From positions 666,001-730,000 of the forward strand of contig NW_026110530.1 of assembly GCF_024679095.1 (NCBI RefSeq): 64,000 nucleotides of DNA, written 5' to 3'. Position numbers and translations under genes: made by a program. Under the pieces are notes generated by a model that saw nothing but the letters and a program-made list of their open reading frames with translations, made no database searches and had not been told where the DNA came from. Positions 17,711 to 29,000 of this stretch are shown here, in pieces. Positions within the stretch are counted from its first letter, which is position 1. Each line of letters starts with the position of its first letter. The DNA comes from Eriocheir sinensis (Eukaryota; Arthropoda; Malacostraca; Decapoda; Varunidae).

Positions 17711-18090
17711 TTTGGTACCGTGTGTCATTGCCACAGTACGAGGAGCAACAACACAAAGCAGATTTTATCTATAGCGCGTGCCAGTTCCTACGACTTTTGC
17801 CTGGCCCATGCTGCCCCCCAGTGCTTCTCTTAAATGGAGATGCTGAAGTTGGGGTATATTAAAGGTCTGGGCAGTACATGGGTACCAGAAGTAAGGGTTG
17901 CGATAGCCGGAGCAGCAGTGCACACTTACAAATATATAACCCGAGACTTCATAGATCCGTAAACATAGCGCGTAGTACGTACATGCATGAAAATATAACC
18001 TGGTACTTCAAGTTTTTAAAATATTCCTTACAACACACTTATATGTATATATACGTCAGAACCTTTCCATTTCATTCTTCTTATGTATAG
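17040..18090. other. No gene; AT-rich tandem-like sequence
   Basis: CACTTACAAATATAACCC-type motifs recur near 17090, 17160, 17215, 17925 and 17985, mixed with the ~145-bp repeat above. No protein-like frame. Confidence 0.6.
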
Positions 18091-18169
18091 TTTAGTCGCT
18101 ACTTTTATATATTCCCATGTACCTTAATATTCCTTGGTAACTTGTCGTAAGACGTATAACCCAGAGGCC

Positions 18170-18425
18170 AGGGAATTGGTACCAGGGAGACTGGGGGAAT
18201 AAGCTGCTGTTCAAGGCAAGGACTGGAACAACAAGTAAAGGAGAGAAGCAGAGATGAGAAGGACAAAAACTGCAGCGTTTGTATAGGGGAAAAAGAAACA
18301 AAAAAGAGCACCTGATAGTGGCCTGCGACAGGCATGAAGAGGAGAGGCAAAGGCTATTAGCATCTGTGGTGGAGATCATTGGGGAAGAGGAGTGGCATAG
18401 CAGAGTGGAGGAGGAAGACTGAGGA
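18170..18425 (+). pseudogene. LINE 3'-end coding fragment (frameshifted)
   Basis: Pieces read GDWGNKLLFKARTG, then CSVC in one frame and KEHLIVACDRHEEERQRLL and VVEIIGEEEW in another, closed by TGA at 18419-18421. The CxxC..H..C layout and following helices resemble the C-terminal zinc-knuckle region of non-LTR polyproteins. At least one frameshift shows decay. Confidence 0.65.
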
Positions 18426-18486
18426 ACAAGTACCGTGTTAGGACCGTAAGGATGTAAAGAGGAAGCAGTGAAATTAATACCTCACA

Positions 18487-19405
18487 CAAAAATTTTCTTG
18501 GCATGTTGCTGCAAAAAAAGATCTGAGCATGTAGTGAAAGTTGAATGAAAAATGTAATAATGGAAAATAGCAAAAGCGCATAGGTAGGCAAATCAGGGAA
18601 AGAAATGGACAGAAAACCTAAGTTCAGGATGAAGTGCTCAGTATTACAAGTGAATAAAGGGCAAGGCAAGGCAAGGCAAGGGAAGGCAAGGGAAGGGCAG
18701 GGCAAGGCAAGGGAAGGGCAAGGCAAGGCAAGGGAAGGGCAGGGCAAGGGAAGGTCAGGGCAAGGGAAGGACAAGGCAAGGGAGACCAACGCACAGGGCT
18801 ATATATGGCCAGCCAAGAAGACGAGACGCACAGGGCTGGCCAGCCAAGAAGGCAAGGTCAGGGAACGCACAAGGCCAGCCAGCCAAGAAGACGAGACGCA
18901 CAGGGCTGGCAGCCAAGGCAGGACAAGGCAAGGGAAGGACAAGGCAAGGGAAGGGCTGGGCAAGAGAAGGACTGGGCAAGAGAAGGGCAGGGCAAGGGAA
19001 GGACAAAGCAAGGGAAGGACAAAGCACAGGGCTATATGTGGCCAGCCAAGAAGACGAGACGCACAGGGCTGGCCAGCCAAGAAGGCAATGTCAGGGAGCG
19101 CACAAGGCCAGCCAGCCAAGAAGGCGAGACGCACAGGGCTGGCAGCCAAGGCAGGACAGGGCAAGGGAAGGGCAAGGCAAGGGAAGGGCTGGGCAAGGCA
19201 AGGCAATTAAGTCAAGGCAAGGACAAATCAAGGCAAGGGCAAGGCAAGGCTTAAGCATTCATCCTGAACTTAGGTTTTCTGTCCTTTTCTTTCCTTGATT
19301 TGCCTGCCTATGCGCTTTTGCTATTTTCCACTATTACACTTTTCACTCAACTTTCACTACATATTCAGATCTTTTTTCCCCAGCAACATGCCAAGAAAAT
19401 TTTTG
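18487..19405. mobile_element. 0.9-kb foldback element with ~148-bp inverted arms
   Basis: The left arm, 18487-18634, runs from AAAAATTTTCTTGGCATG to AGGTTTTCTGTCC read inversely. It is matched by the right arm, 19257-19405, with only a few mismatches. The ~620-bp centre is a GGCAA-type minisatellite. There is no transposase frame. The target duplication is not evident. Confidence 0.85.
18658..19250. repeat. GGCAAGGGAAGGGCA minisatellite with a ~240-bp higher-order repeat
   Basis: Short GGCAAG/GGGAAGGGCAG units flank two near-identical longer blocks (about 18800-18930 and 19030-19160), each holding GGCCAGCCAAGAAGACGAGA. Long frames on both strands here are repeat artefacts. Confidence 0.92.
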
Positions 19406-19436
19406 AGTGCAAGGGAAAGGCAAGGCAAGGCAGGGG

Positions 19437-19850
19437 CACCACCACCACCATCACGTACCACCACCACCACCACTATCAGGTACCACCACCACCACCACCA
19501 CTATCACGTACCACCACCATCACCACTATCACGTACCACCACCACCACCACCACTATCACGTACCACCACCACCACCACTATCACGTACCACCACCACCA
19601 CCACCACTATCACGTACCACCACCACCACCACCACTATCACGTACCACCACCACTATCACGTACCACCACCACCACCATTATCACGTACCACCACCACCA
19701 CCACGTACCACCACCACCACCACCACCATCACGTACCACCACCACCACCACCACTATCACGTACCACCACCACCACCACTATCACGTACCACCACCACCA
19801 TCACCACTATCATGTACCACCATCACTATCACGTACCACCACCATAAGTC
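19437..19850. repeat. (ACC)n-based minisatellite
   Basis: Variable runs of ACC punctuated by ACTATCACGT about every 24-33 bp. The poly-His, poly-Thr and poly-Pro frames are translations of this repeat. Confidence 0.95.
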
Positions 19851-19859
19851 ATCGGCGCA

Positions 19860-19990
19860 TGGCCTAAGACCACCCACATGTCCTAAAAACCACCTATCAA
19901 CCCAGACTCCAGATTCTCTCTATATAAGGATAAAAAAATGAGCTGCGGGGAGGTAGAATGTGCCAACTAAGATGGCATCATTATAAACAT
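19860..19990 (+). repeat. Duplicated flank (copy 1)
   Basis: ACCCACATGTCCTAAAAACC, CCAGATTCTCT and ATGAGCTGCGGGGAGGTA recur in the same order at 21870-21962, about 90% alike. The two copies bracket the A-rich minisatellite at 19990-21175. Confidence 0.8.
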
Positions 19991-21178
19991 TAACCACACC
20001 AGGTCCCACAAAAAAAAAAAAACCAGGTCCTACAAAAAACACCAGGCCCCACAAAAAAACCCAGGCCCCACCAAAAAAAAAAACCAGGCTCCACCAAAAA
20101 AAACACCAGGCCCCACCAAAAAAAAAAAAAACAGGCTCCACCAAAAAAAACACCAGGCCCCACCAAAAAAAAAAAACCAGGTCCTACAAAAAACACACCA
20201 GGCCCCACCAAAAAAAAACACCAGGTCCTACAAAAAACACACCAGGCCCCACAAAAAAAACACACAAGGCCCCACCAAAAAACACAAGGCCCCACCAAAA
20301 AAAAAACACCAGGCCCCACCAAAAAAAAAACACCAGGCCCCACCAAAAAAAAACCACCAGGTCCCACCAAAAAAACCCCACCAGGCCCCACCAAAAAAAA
20401 ACACCAGGTCCTACAAAAAAACACACCAGGCCCCACCAAAAAAAAAAAACAAGGCCCCACCAAAAAAAACACCAGGCCCCACCAAAAAAAAAAAAAAACA
20501 CCAGGCCCCACCAAAAAAAAAACACCAGGCCCCACCAAAAAAAAAACACCAGGCCCCACCAAAAAAAAAAACACCAGGCCCCACCAAAAAAAAAACACCA
20601 GGCCCCACAAAAAAAACACCAGGCCCCACCAAAAAAAACACCAGGCCCCACAAAAAAAACACCAGGCCCCACCAAAAAAAAAAAAAACACCAGGCCCCAC
20701 AAAAAAAACACCAGGCCCCACAAAAAAAACACCAGGCCCCACCACAAAAACACCAGGCCCCATCACAAAAACACCAGGCCCACAAAAACACCAGGCCACC
20801 AAAAAACACCAGGCCCCACCAAAAAACACCCGCCCCCACAAAAACACCAGGCCCCACAAAAAAAAACACCAGGCCCCACCACAAAAAAAAACACCAGGCC
20901 CCACCACAAAAAAAAACACCAGGCCCCACCAAAAAAAAACACCAGGCCCCACAAAAACACCAGGCCCCACAAAAACACCAGGCCCCACCAAAAAAACACC
21001 AGGCCCCACCAAAAAAACACCAGGCCCCACAAAAAAAACACCAGGCCCCACCACAAAAAACACCAGGCCCCACCACAAAAACACCAGGCCTCACCACAAA
21101 AAACACCAGGCCCCACCACAAAAACACCAGGCCCCACAAAAAAAACACAAGGCCCCACCAAAAAAAACAACACCAGGG
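19990..21178. repeat. CCAGGCCCCACCAAAAAAAAC minisatellite
   Basis: About fifty units of 20-30 bp. CCAGGCCCCACC alternates with A-runs of variable length and ACA. Frames of up to 364 codons of Phe/Trp/Gly/Val on the minus strand are artefacts of the repeat. Confidence 0.97.
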
Positions 21179-21179
21179 C

Positions 21180-21350
21180 CCACCACACCCACACCCACAC
21201 AGTATAGATGGGCCACTATCACCCACACCCTCACAGTATAGATGGGCCCATAACACACCCACCCACAGTAATAGATGGGCCACTAACACTGTAATAGATG
21301 GACACGAACACGCACACTAACACATTAATAGATGGGGCACTAACACACCC
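21180..21350. repeat. ~47-bp tandem repeat
   Basis: Four units built on ATAGATGGGCCACTAACAC and CACCCACCCACA. Confidence 0.8.
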
Positions 21351-23090
21351 ACCCACACAGCAATTTCTACCCAGACACACGGAAGGAAAGAGGTTGGAGG
21401 TGGTGTCAAGAGAAAAGACAGACAGCGAAAGCTTAAAGCTCTGAATCAGCTACCTAACGTCACCTTCTGAGGGAAATAAACCGAGACGTGCTAAGCGAAT
21501 CCGAAACGAGCCATCCAGAGGGAACGAAACACATGAGCGGGAGCGAACCACCAAACATACACAAACTACTTCCTCCCTTCTCCTTTGTTGTTTACTTGCA
21601 ACAATAAACTATCAATCAATCAATCAATTATTCACCACACAACCATAACAAACAAATATCACTAGCCCCCCGTGAAACTACTAAAAACTGAGAATGGATA
21701 CAAAACGATAGTAAAAAATGGGATAAATCAAAGGAAAATGAAGGAATTGAACTCTTAAAATGTATACAAACAAGCTGTACTGCCTGGGGGTTGGGATGGC
21801 ATGCTCCTCCCTTCTCCTTTGTTGTTTACTTGCAACAATATACTATCAATGAATCAATCAAGCTGACTACCCACATGCTGTCCTAAAGACCACCTGAACT
21901 CCAGATTCTCTAAATGAGGATAAAAAAAATGAGCTGCGGGGAGGTACAATGTGCCGACTAAGAAACATAAGAACGAATTAAAAGTAACCAATGACAATCA
22001 GGAATGTTGGGCAAGAAAGGTAAACCACAAAGGATCACTGGCAGGACACGACACATCACAAATAAGGTTACAATGTATCAACTATTGCCGGGGGATGCCA
22101 TTACAGTGTTATCTCTCCCATCTCATTGCAGAGGTGTTTCGGTTCAGGCCGGACTGGAGTGGGTGGGAGTAGGGGAGAGCCGGTATGATTCAGATACTTT
22201 TTAGAAAAATATTTTTAGAAAAAGAAGTTTAAGTAGTAGTGTAATTTTGTTGATCTCAAAATGTTCCTCCATCCTTTGGCTCTTTCGGCTGCTAATATGA
22301 CACTCGTAGCTATTTCCAGTTTTCAGATGTAGGTGGTGAAAGACAAGTTTCTAAATCGTCCGAATCATCCCCACCCGTGGTGATGGTTCGGCCAGGGAGG
22401 TGGGATGGTACGGACACTCATAATACTCGCCATAATATTAATATAACTTAAGTTTGATTGGCTAATAAACAAGATTATATCTTCTACAAAACATTTATAT
22501 AAGGACAAAGTATCCTCTCAATATTTAAAGGGGAAAAAAAATAAAAGGAGAACTATAAGAAATATCTCAAAACTTTTGGTATTATGGCTTCCTTCTCTTC
22601 TCACAAGCATAATATCTGAATATAAATCAACCAAATTAAAAATGTGTGGTCACACTCCTTTTCCAGCACAAGAGCCTCGGTGGTGATCGTGTTATACGGC
22701 AACACCGCCGTGCATCGCTGCGTCACCGAAATAACTTACATCTCGCTAATTGGCACGTTTTTGAAGCGAGAGCTTACGATACACCATGACAATATTACAT
22801 ACGAGATGCAAAAAAGCATAAATTAGGACTTGCAGCGAAAATAACAGCTCTGAGGGCGTGGTTATCCCTTTGTGGGCCAAGGCAACAAAGTTTTGCACAT
22901 TTGTAGTGACGACTAGCCTGGTAGAGTCAGAAGTGATACAAAGCGTTACAGGTCAAAAGAAGAAGAAGAATGTTGATGTGACAGGGAGACTGACGGGCCC
23001 CTTGCGTTCATACATATGTTCATTCCTATGTTCATTTGGGACTGATCTTGAAAAAAATAGTTGAAAGTTGTTTAGGATGCCTGTGTGGAG
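21350..23090. other. No recognised gene
   Basis: AT-rich sequence with short dispersed repeats. CTCCCTTCTCCTTTGTTGTT is followed by TACTTGCAACAATA at both about 21575 and 21808. The second flank copy lies at 21870-21962. No protein-like frame and no RNA gene seen. Confidence 0.6.
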
Positions 23091-23099
23091 GCTTATTCA

Positions 23100-23215
23100 G
23101 GTGCAACGGTCCGAATGTGAGTGAACGAGAATGTGAGTAAGTCAGTGAGTAACAGAGTGAGTAAGTGTGAGCGAGTGGGAGCGTGAATGAGTGAAAGAGT
23201 GAATGGGTGGCTGAG
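23100..23215. repeat. Degenerate GTGAGT/GAGTGA repeat
   Basis: About 115 bp of short GTGAGTAAG and GAGTGAATG permutations. Confidence 0.75.
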
Positions 23216-23439
23216 GAATGTAAGTGCGTAAAAGGTTATGAGAAGATAACACGGCGAGCGAATGAGCGAATATATGAACGAGAGTTACTGAAATCCCTCA
23301 TCTCAAAGCCTCGAACCCCTCCAAGAAACCAATAACTAGTAATTAAGGTAAGTAGGGTTTGATTGTAATGCCGAGAGGGAGTCACGTGAAGAAGGGGGAG
23401 GAGCTTAGCGAGGAGCAGAGGCGAGAAGGCGAGGGCAAG

Positions 23440-24065
23440 GAGACCCACGAGTCAGTGAGGAGACAAGCACCACTGCAGCAGGAGACAAGCTTGAGAGACG
23501 CGAGGAGACGAACACCCCAACAGCACGGAGCGGCAGCGAGAAAACACCGAGAAGCGGGCTGGCCAGAGAGGTGTCCATCTCTCCACTCAGCCCCCGACCC
23601 ACACACCACCCACGGCTTGTTGTGTGAGGCGGGCTAGTCAGGAGACGAGCAGCAGGAAGCAAGAAAGGCAGCGAGTTGGAGTTGAGTGAGAGGTGTCAAT
23701 CTCTCCACTCAATCCCCCCCACCCACCCACCGAAGAACCACCCACGGCCTGCTGTGTGAGACGGACTACAGGATGGGAACTTGTATGGCGGGGTAACCTG
23801 CCCCTCGACTGCCCTGGGGGCCGAAATACCACTGCCCAAGCTGCTCCCTACATCAAACGGCGCCCGCCTCTTCACACCACCCGAGCCGCTCAGTCTCCTC
23901 ATCAAGCGGCGCCCGTCTATCCATCACCAGGACCGCCCATTCCCATCGTGGACGTCCCCTGCCGAGCCCGACACTCACGCCAGCTCCTGTTTCTCCGCCT
24001 CCAGCAACCAGAGCTAAGCATTCTGTGTATTCCCCGAATCTCCCTTGTGCCGGTAGCTAGTTAGA
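23440..24065. other. GC-rich block with a ~120-bp direct duplication; no gene recognised
   Basis: CTCTCCACTCA, then ACCACCCACGGC and TGTGTGAG, occur at 23575-23630 and again at 23700-23765. The duplicated parts are CpG-containing and resemble a 5'UTR or a retroelement leader. The frames (75-123 codons) overlap on both strands and match nothing I know. Confidence 0.5.
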
Positions 24066-24546
24066 TTAGAGGCATACAGCCTGTCAGTCATTTTTTTTTT
24101 TAGTACTCCGCTAACCTTTGAAAAAGAAGACCAAATACATATTTATATACAACCTTACTGTGAGTGTTATTTGGAGCCTGTTTTGCTGATCATTTGAGAT
24201 TACTGAACCCTTACACACATTCGCCGCGCCCCCCCCCCCCCCCCTTATCACCATCCAGTTTCTTAATGCTGTCTCACAAGTGGTTCACACTGAAATCCTC
24301 CCACCTTCCATAATTAATCACACAAGTAACGCCCTTCTGGTCTCAATCCTCGGAACGAGTGTTCACTTGTCCTGAGGCCTTCCCATCCGGGACCAGTGCT
24401 CGACGACTACCACGCTACCATACCATCACAACCATAGTGGTCGTCAAAAAGGGATGTAGCTTTAATTATTTTCTTTCCACGCTACACAGGGTAACTCTGG
24501 GGAAGGGTGTGTGTGTGGGTGAGGAATGGTGTGGGTGTGTGTGTGT

Positions 24547-24549
<3 letters not shown>

Positions 24550-24595
<46 letters not shown>
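24550..24595. repeat. (GA)n microsatellite
   Basis: Pure GA dinucleotides, about 22 units. Confidence 0.97.
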
Positions 24596-24598
<3 letters not shown>

Positions 24599-24868
24599 CA
24601 TCCAGTCTGATCATGTTTGACTTGTGATAGCCGGCCATACCTTCCAGAAAGAGAGGAGGAAGTCATACCTTCCAGAAAGAGGAGGAAGTATGTTTTTAAT
24701 TCATTAGACCAATCTACGGGTATATCTGGAACCTCGCACACAACAGCTCCCATCCCCATACTTGGAAGGGACAGTAATTGCTTTAGTTGGCATAACTTTT
24801 CTGGCCCAGCAAGATGTGATACTCTGCCCCAGGTGGCAGCTGAGTGTTATCCACTGCACCACTAAGCA

Positions 24869-24869
<1 letters not shown>

Positions 24870-24915
<46 letters not shown>
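24870..24915. repeat. (GT)n microsatellite
   Basis: Pure GT dinucleotides, about 23 units, directly beside the probable end of the MLYCD transcript. Confidence 0.97.
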
Positions 24916-24916
<1 letters not shown>

Positions 24917-24943
24917 CATGAAAACAAATATTTTAAATATTTC

Positions 24944-24949
24944 TTTATT
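24944..24949 (-). terminator. Mlycd: Candidate MLYCD polyadenylation signal
   Basis: TTTATT on the plus strand reads AATAAA on the minus strand, about 0.9 kb past the MLYCD stop. If it is used, 24930-25841 is 3'UTR. Confidence 0.4.
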
Positions 24950-25841
24950 GCTTTGTATCACTTTTAATGTTAATTAATTATTTTGAAATTCAAAAGCTAA
25001 AGCTAAATATATAAGTAATTGCCAACTTCATATCAAAGGTAAGATAAACTGCATGAGGCTTTTTGATTTTTGGTTTGATCTTTACAACTGAAAAAAGAAA
25101 ACTACTTCAGGAATATTTTTTCAAAAATACAATTTAAAGAAGTAGTTTAAGAGCAGTTTCAAGCACTGTCTTCATTATTATTGTCAATGACAAATAAATC
25201 CACAAAATGTACAATACAAATATGTGCAATACGTTATATACATGTTCAGAAGTGCTTGAAAACCCTACACTATTTTGACTAGCCTACGTTATACACCCAA
25301 TTTGAGACCTGGCGCAGCACCTGCCCCGTCGCCGGCAATATTCATCTGGCGGTGCAACAAACTTCCCCACCGAACACCCACCCCCTGGACCCCCTCCAAT
25401 GACAGGCCACTGTCCCGCCATGCTGTTAATACCACCATAATGTAGGACAGCCAGAAATGACTAGAAAATAAAAGCAGTGACATTATTCTGCCACAGTCAC
25501 AGTAGCTAGATGTACAGACACTCTCACAGCCTTAACAAAAATATGATTTGCTTTGAGTATATGATATGCCATAATAAGTCTCATTTCTAGCGATCTCTGG
25601 AATGATCCAGAATGTGTTACAAATTAAATACAGAACCCATTTAAAGTGAACACATTTTGAAAGCCACTCCTTGCTGTAAATTTGTGCTGTGTTAAAGTTC
25701 TTGAGCTGAAAGTTACCCTATGGCTTCCACCCCCTCGTGTCAATGGATCAGTGTGAAAGAAAGGGAGTGAGGAGGAATGTTACATTTTAACACTTGCTGA
25801 AGACCAGATGTCAGCATGCTAATCGATCTCCTTTCAAAACT

Positions 25842-26046
25842 TTATATTTTTGAGTCTGGGGTGACAGTGATGAGGGGCGGGGTGGGGCTCCTGGGGTGTG
25901 CCGGGGAGGGGGACGGGGAGCTCGGACTCTTCTTCACAACCTTCATGAGTGCTGTGTTGACCAGGAACTTCACCGTGTCCGATAAAAGTATTTCCTGGCT
26001 CTCCAAATAAGTCCGGCTGTTCTTCTCACACTCGTCAATGAAGTAT
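25842..26046 (-). CDS. Mlycd: MLYCD last coding exon (PTS1-like end)
   Basis: [16 protein letters not shown], a helix, then a Pro/Ser-rich spacer ([15 protein letters not shown]) and the terminal SKI before TAA at 25842-25844. The Pro/Ser spacer between the folded domain and the signal is absent from vertebrate MLYCD as I recall it. Confidence 0.94.
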
Positions 26047-29000
26047 CTGGAAAGGACAAGACAAGACATTAATATTGGTGACTAGTGATTGTTGTTAGTA
26101 TTCAAGAAGAGAGAATCTGGACACCTCTCCACCTGTGATTGACCTTTCTTTCAGCTGGGAGCCTTGTCAAACTATCCCTTGGCTTATAAAACTACTCAAG
26201 GAAATATACCATTTACCGTTGATGAGGTTTCAGGCCCTGCTCCGCCACTGATGCAGCGCTCTCGAGGGCCATCAACAATTACAACGTTAGCCTCAATAAT
26301 AGTCTTCGATGCACTTATTTTCAAACATAGTAGTGAGAGAGTGAGTGTCTTAATTGCTTTCACGAATAATATCACATAATCATTAGTTCAGTTTTCATGT
26401 CTGATATTTTCATTATAGTATCATGGACAACCTCTACGAAAGCCTTATCAAATGTGGGTGCGTAAGACTAGGAATGTTTGAGAATAAGAGCCCTGCACTG
26501 AGAGAGTTCTGGAGTACCTGTAGTTGACCATGATGCCGCAAGAGTTGGCCAGGCCTCGGGGTGACTGGTCTGCCTGCCAGTTGATGCGCCACATGACTGC
26601 ACCATTTTTCAGGTGGAAGTTTGCTGAAAGGCACAAAACACAGATAGTTACCATAAAGGAAAATGGGACAACAGGAATAATATACGCATGAATCCCTCTA
26701 TAGATGTTGCAAAATTATACTCTCGTTGTACTTATACTTTGCATTTTTCTGAAGCAATATTGGGTACTATTGAGGAGAGGCCAGCCTATGAATTTTGAGA
26801 TCCTGCGCAAGTCTGACCTCAAGAACAGAAGATGTACTATAAACAAAGGAGATAGTAATGTGATAAAATACAGCATAGCGGTTATAAAAAAAAGCTTACG
26901 AAGTGTTAGAAATAGAGGAAGGATTAGCACTGGACCAAGCAAGATAGGGGAAGATCATCACAAGTCCAATCCAACAGTAAGAAAAGACAGACTATAAACA
27001 AAGAAGAAAAAGAAGATAGTATTGTGATATAAAATAATGCTTACCAACAGAGTCAAGGGCATAACCTCGTCTCTTCTCAACCACAAGATAGTAAGCACAG
27101 AGCCGCATCAGGGGGTTCTCCAGGCAATCCACCAGCTCGGCCGACTCCATCCAGCCGTTGGTCGTGAACAGCTTGCGGAGGCGATCATATATGGCAGAGG
27201 GCGTGTCCACCTCCAGGCAAACTTGTAGCTCCTTCTCCTCAGCCTCAGTGAATATAACGACCTCCCCTAGAAGATGAGACTTACTTATGAGACTGTCTAT
27301 ACAAGAAAGAGAGGTTATTCTTCGTTGATTTATACCATAAGGTGCTGGCAATCATGTGTTTGAAGATACCCTAAACTTAACCTAACCTAACCTACCAAAC
27401 CCCAAACAATCACTATAGGTCTTGACAAAGAAAATTCATATATGCTTCCTTACTTATGAGACTTTCTATACAAGAAAGTGAGGTCATTCTTTGTTGATTT
27501 ATACCAAAAGGCACTGGCTATCATGTGTTTGAAGATACCCTAAACTTAACCTAACATTACCTAACAAAACCAAAACAAACACTATAGGTCTTGACTCAGA
27601 GAATTCATATATGCTTCCTTATCAATGAGACTTTCTATACAATAAAGTGAGGTCATTCTTTGTTGGTTTATACCATAAGGTGCTGGCTATCATGTGTTTG
27701 AAGATACCCTAAACTTAACCTAACATATCCTACCTAAACCCCAAACAGTCACTATAGGTCTTGACTCAGAAAATTCATATATGCTTCCTTACTTATGAGA
27801 CTTTCTATATAAGAAAGTGAGGTTATTCTTTGTTGATTTATACCATAAGGTGCTGGCAATCATGTGTTTGAAGATACCCTAAACTTAACCTACCAAACCC
27901 CAAACAGTTACTATAGGTCTTGACAAAGAAAATTCATATATGCTTCCTTACTAAAGAGACTTTCTATACAACAAAGTGAGGTCATTCTTTGTTGATTTAT
28001 ACCAAAAGGCGCTGGCTATCATGTGTTTGAAGATACCCTAAACTTAACCTAACATTACCTAACAAAACCAAAACAAACACTATAGGTCTTGACTCAGAGA
28101 ATTCATATATGCTTCCTTATCAATGAGACTTTCTATACAATAAAGTGAGGTCATTCTTTGTTGATTTATACCAAAAGGCGCTGGCTATCATGTGTTTGAA
28201 GATACCCTTAACTTAACCTAACATTACCTAACAAATCCAAAACAAACACTATAGGTCTTGACTCAGAGAATTCATATATGCTTCCTTATCAATTAGACTT
28301 TCTATACAATAAAGTGAGGTCATTCTTTGTTGATTTATACCATAAGGTGCTGGCTATCATGTGTTCGAAGATACCCTAAACTTAACCTAACCTAACCTAC
28401 CAAACCCCAAACAGTTACTATAGGTCTTGACAAAGAAAATTCATATATGCTTCCTTACTAAAGAGACTTTCTATACAACATAGTGAGGTCATTCTTTGTT
28501 GATTTATACCAAAAGGCACTGGCTATCATGTGTTTGAAGATACCTAAACTTAACCTAACAAACACTATAGGTCTTGACTCAGAGAATTCATATGCTTCCT
28601 TATCAATGAGACTTTCTATACAATAAGAGAGGTCATTCTTTGTTGATTTATACCATAAGGTGCTGGCTATCATGTGTTTGAAGATACCCTAAACTTAACC
28701 TAACCTACCAAACCCCAAACAGTTACTATAGGTCTTAACAAAGAAAATTCATATATGCTTCCTTACTAAAGAGACTTTCTATACAATAAAGTGAGGTCAT
28801 TCTTTGTTGATTTATACCATAAGGTGCTGGCTATCATGTGTTTGAAGATGCCCTAAACTTAACCTAACATTACCTAACAAAACCAAAACAAACACTATAG
28901 GTCTTGACTCAGAGAATTCATATATGCTTCCTTATCAATGAGACTTTCTATACAATAAAGTGAGGTCATTCTTTGTTGATTTATACCAAAAGGCGCTGGC

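Noticed and set aside
18605..19254. Overlapping Gly/Lys/Gln- and Pro/Leu-rich frames of up to 201 codons
   Set aside because: Repeat artefacts of the GGCAAGG minisatellite inside the foldback element; open in several phases on both strands.
19295..19941. Poly-His/Pro/Thr frames of 146-213 codons
   Set aside because: The (ACC)n array translated in three phases. No independent coding signal.
19990..21289. Minus-strand frames of 145-364 codons rich in Phe, Trp, Gly and Val
   Set aside because: They are translations of the CCAGGCCCCACCA(n) minisatellite. Several phases are open at once and all show the unit periodicity.
23359..24064. Overlapping 75-123 codon frames in a GC-rich block
   Set aside because: Both strands and several phases are open in GC-rich, partly duplicated DNA. 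No family resemblance.
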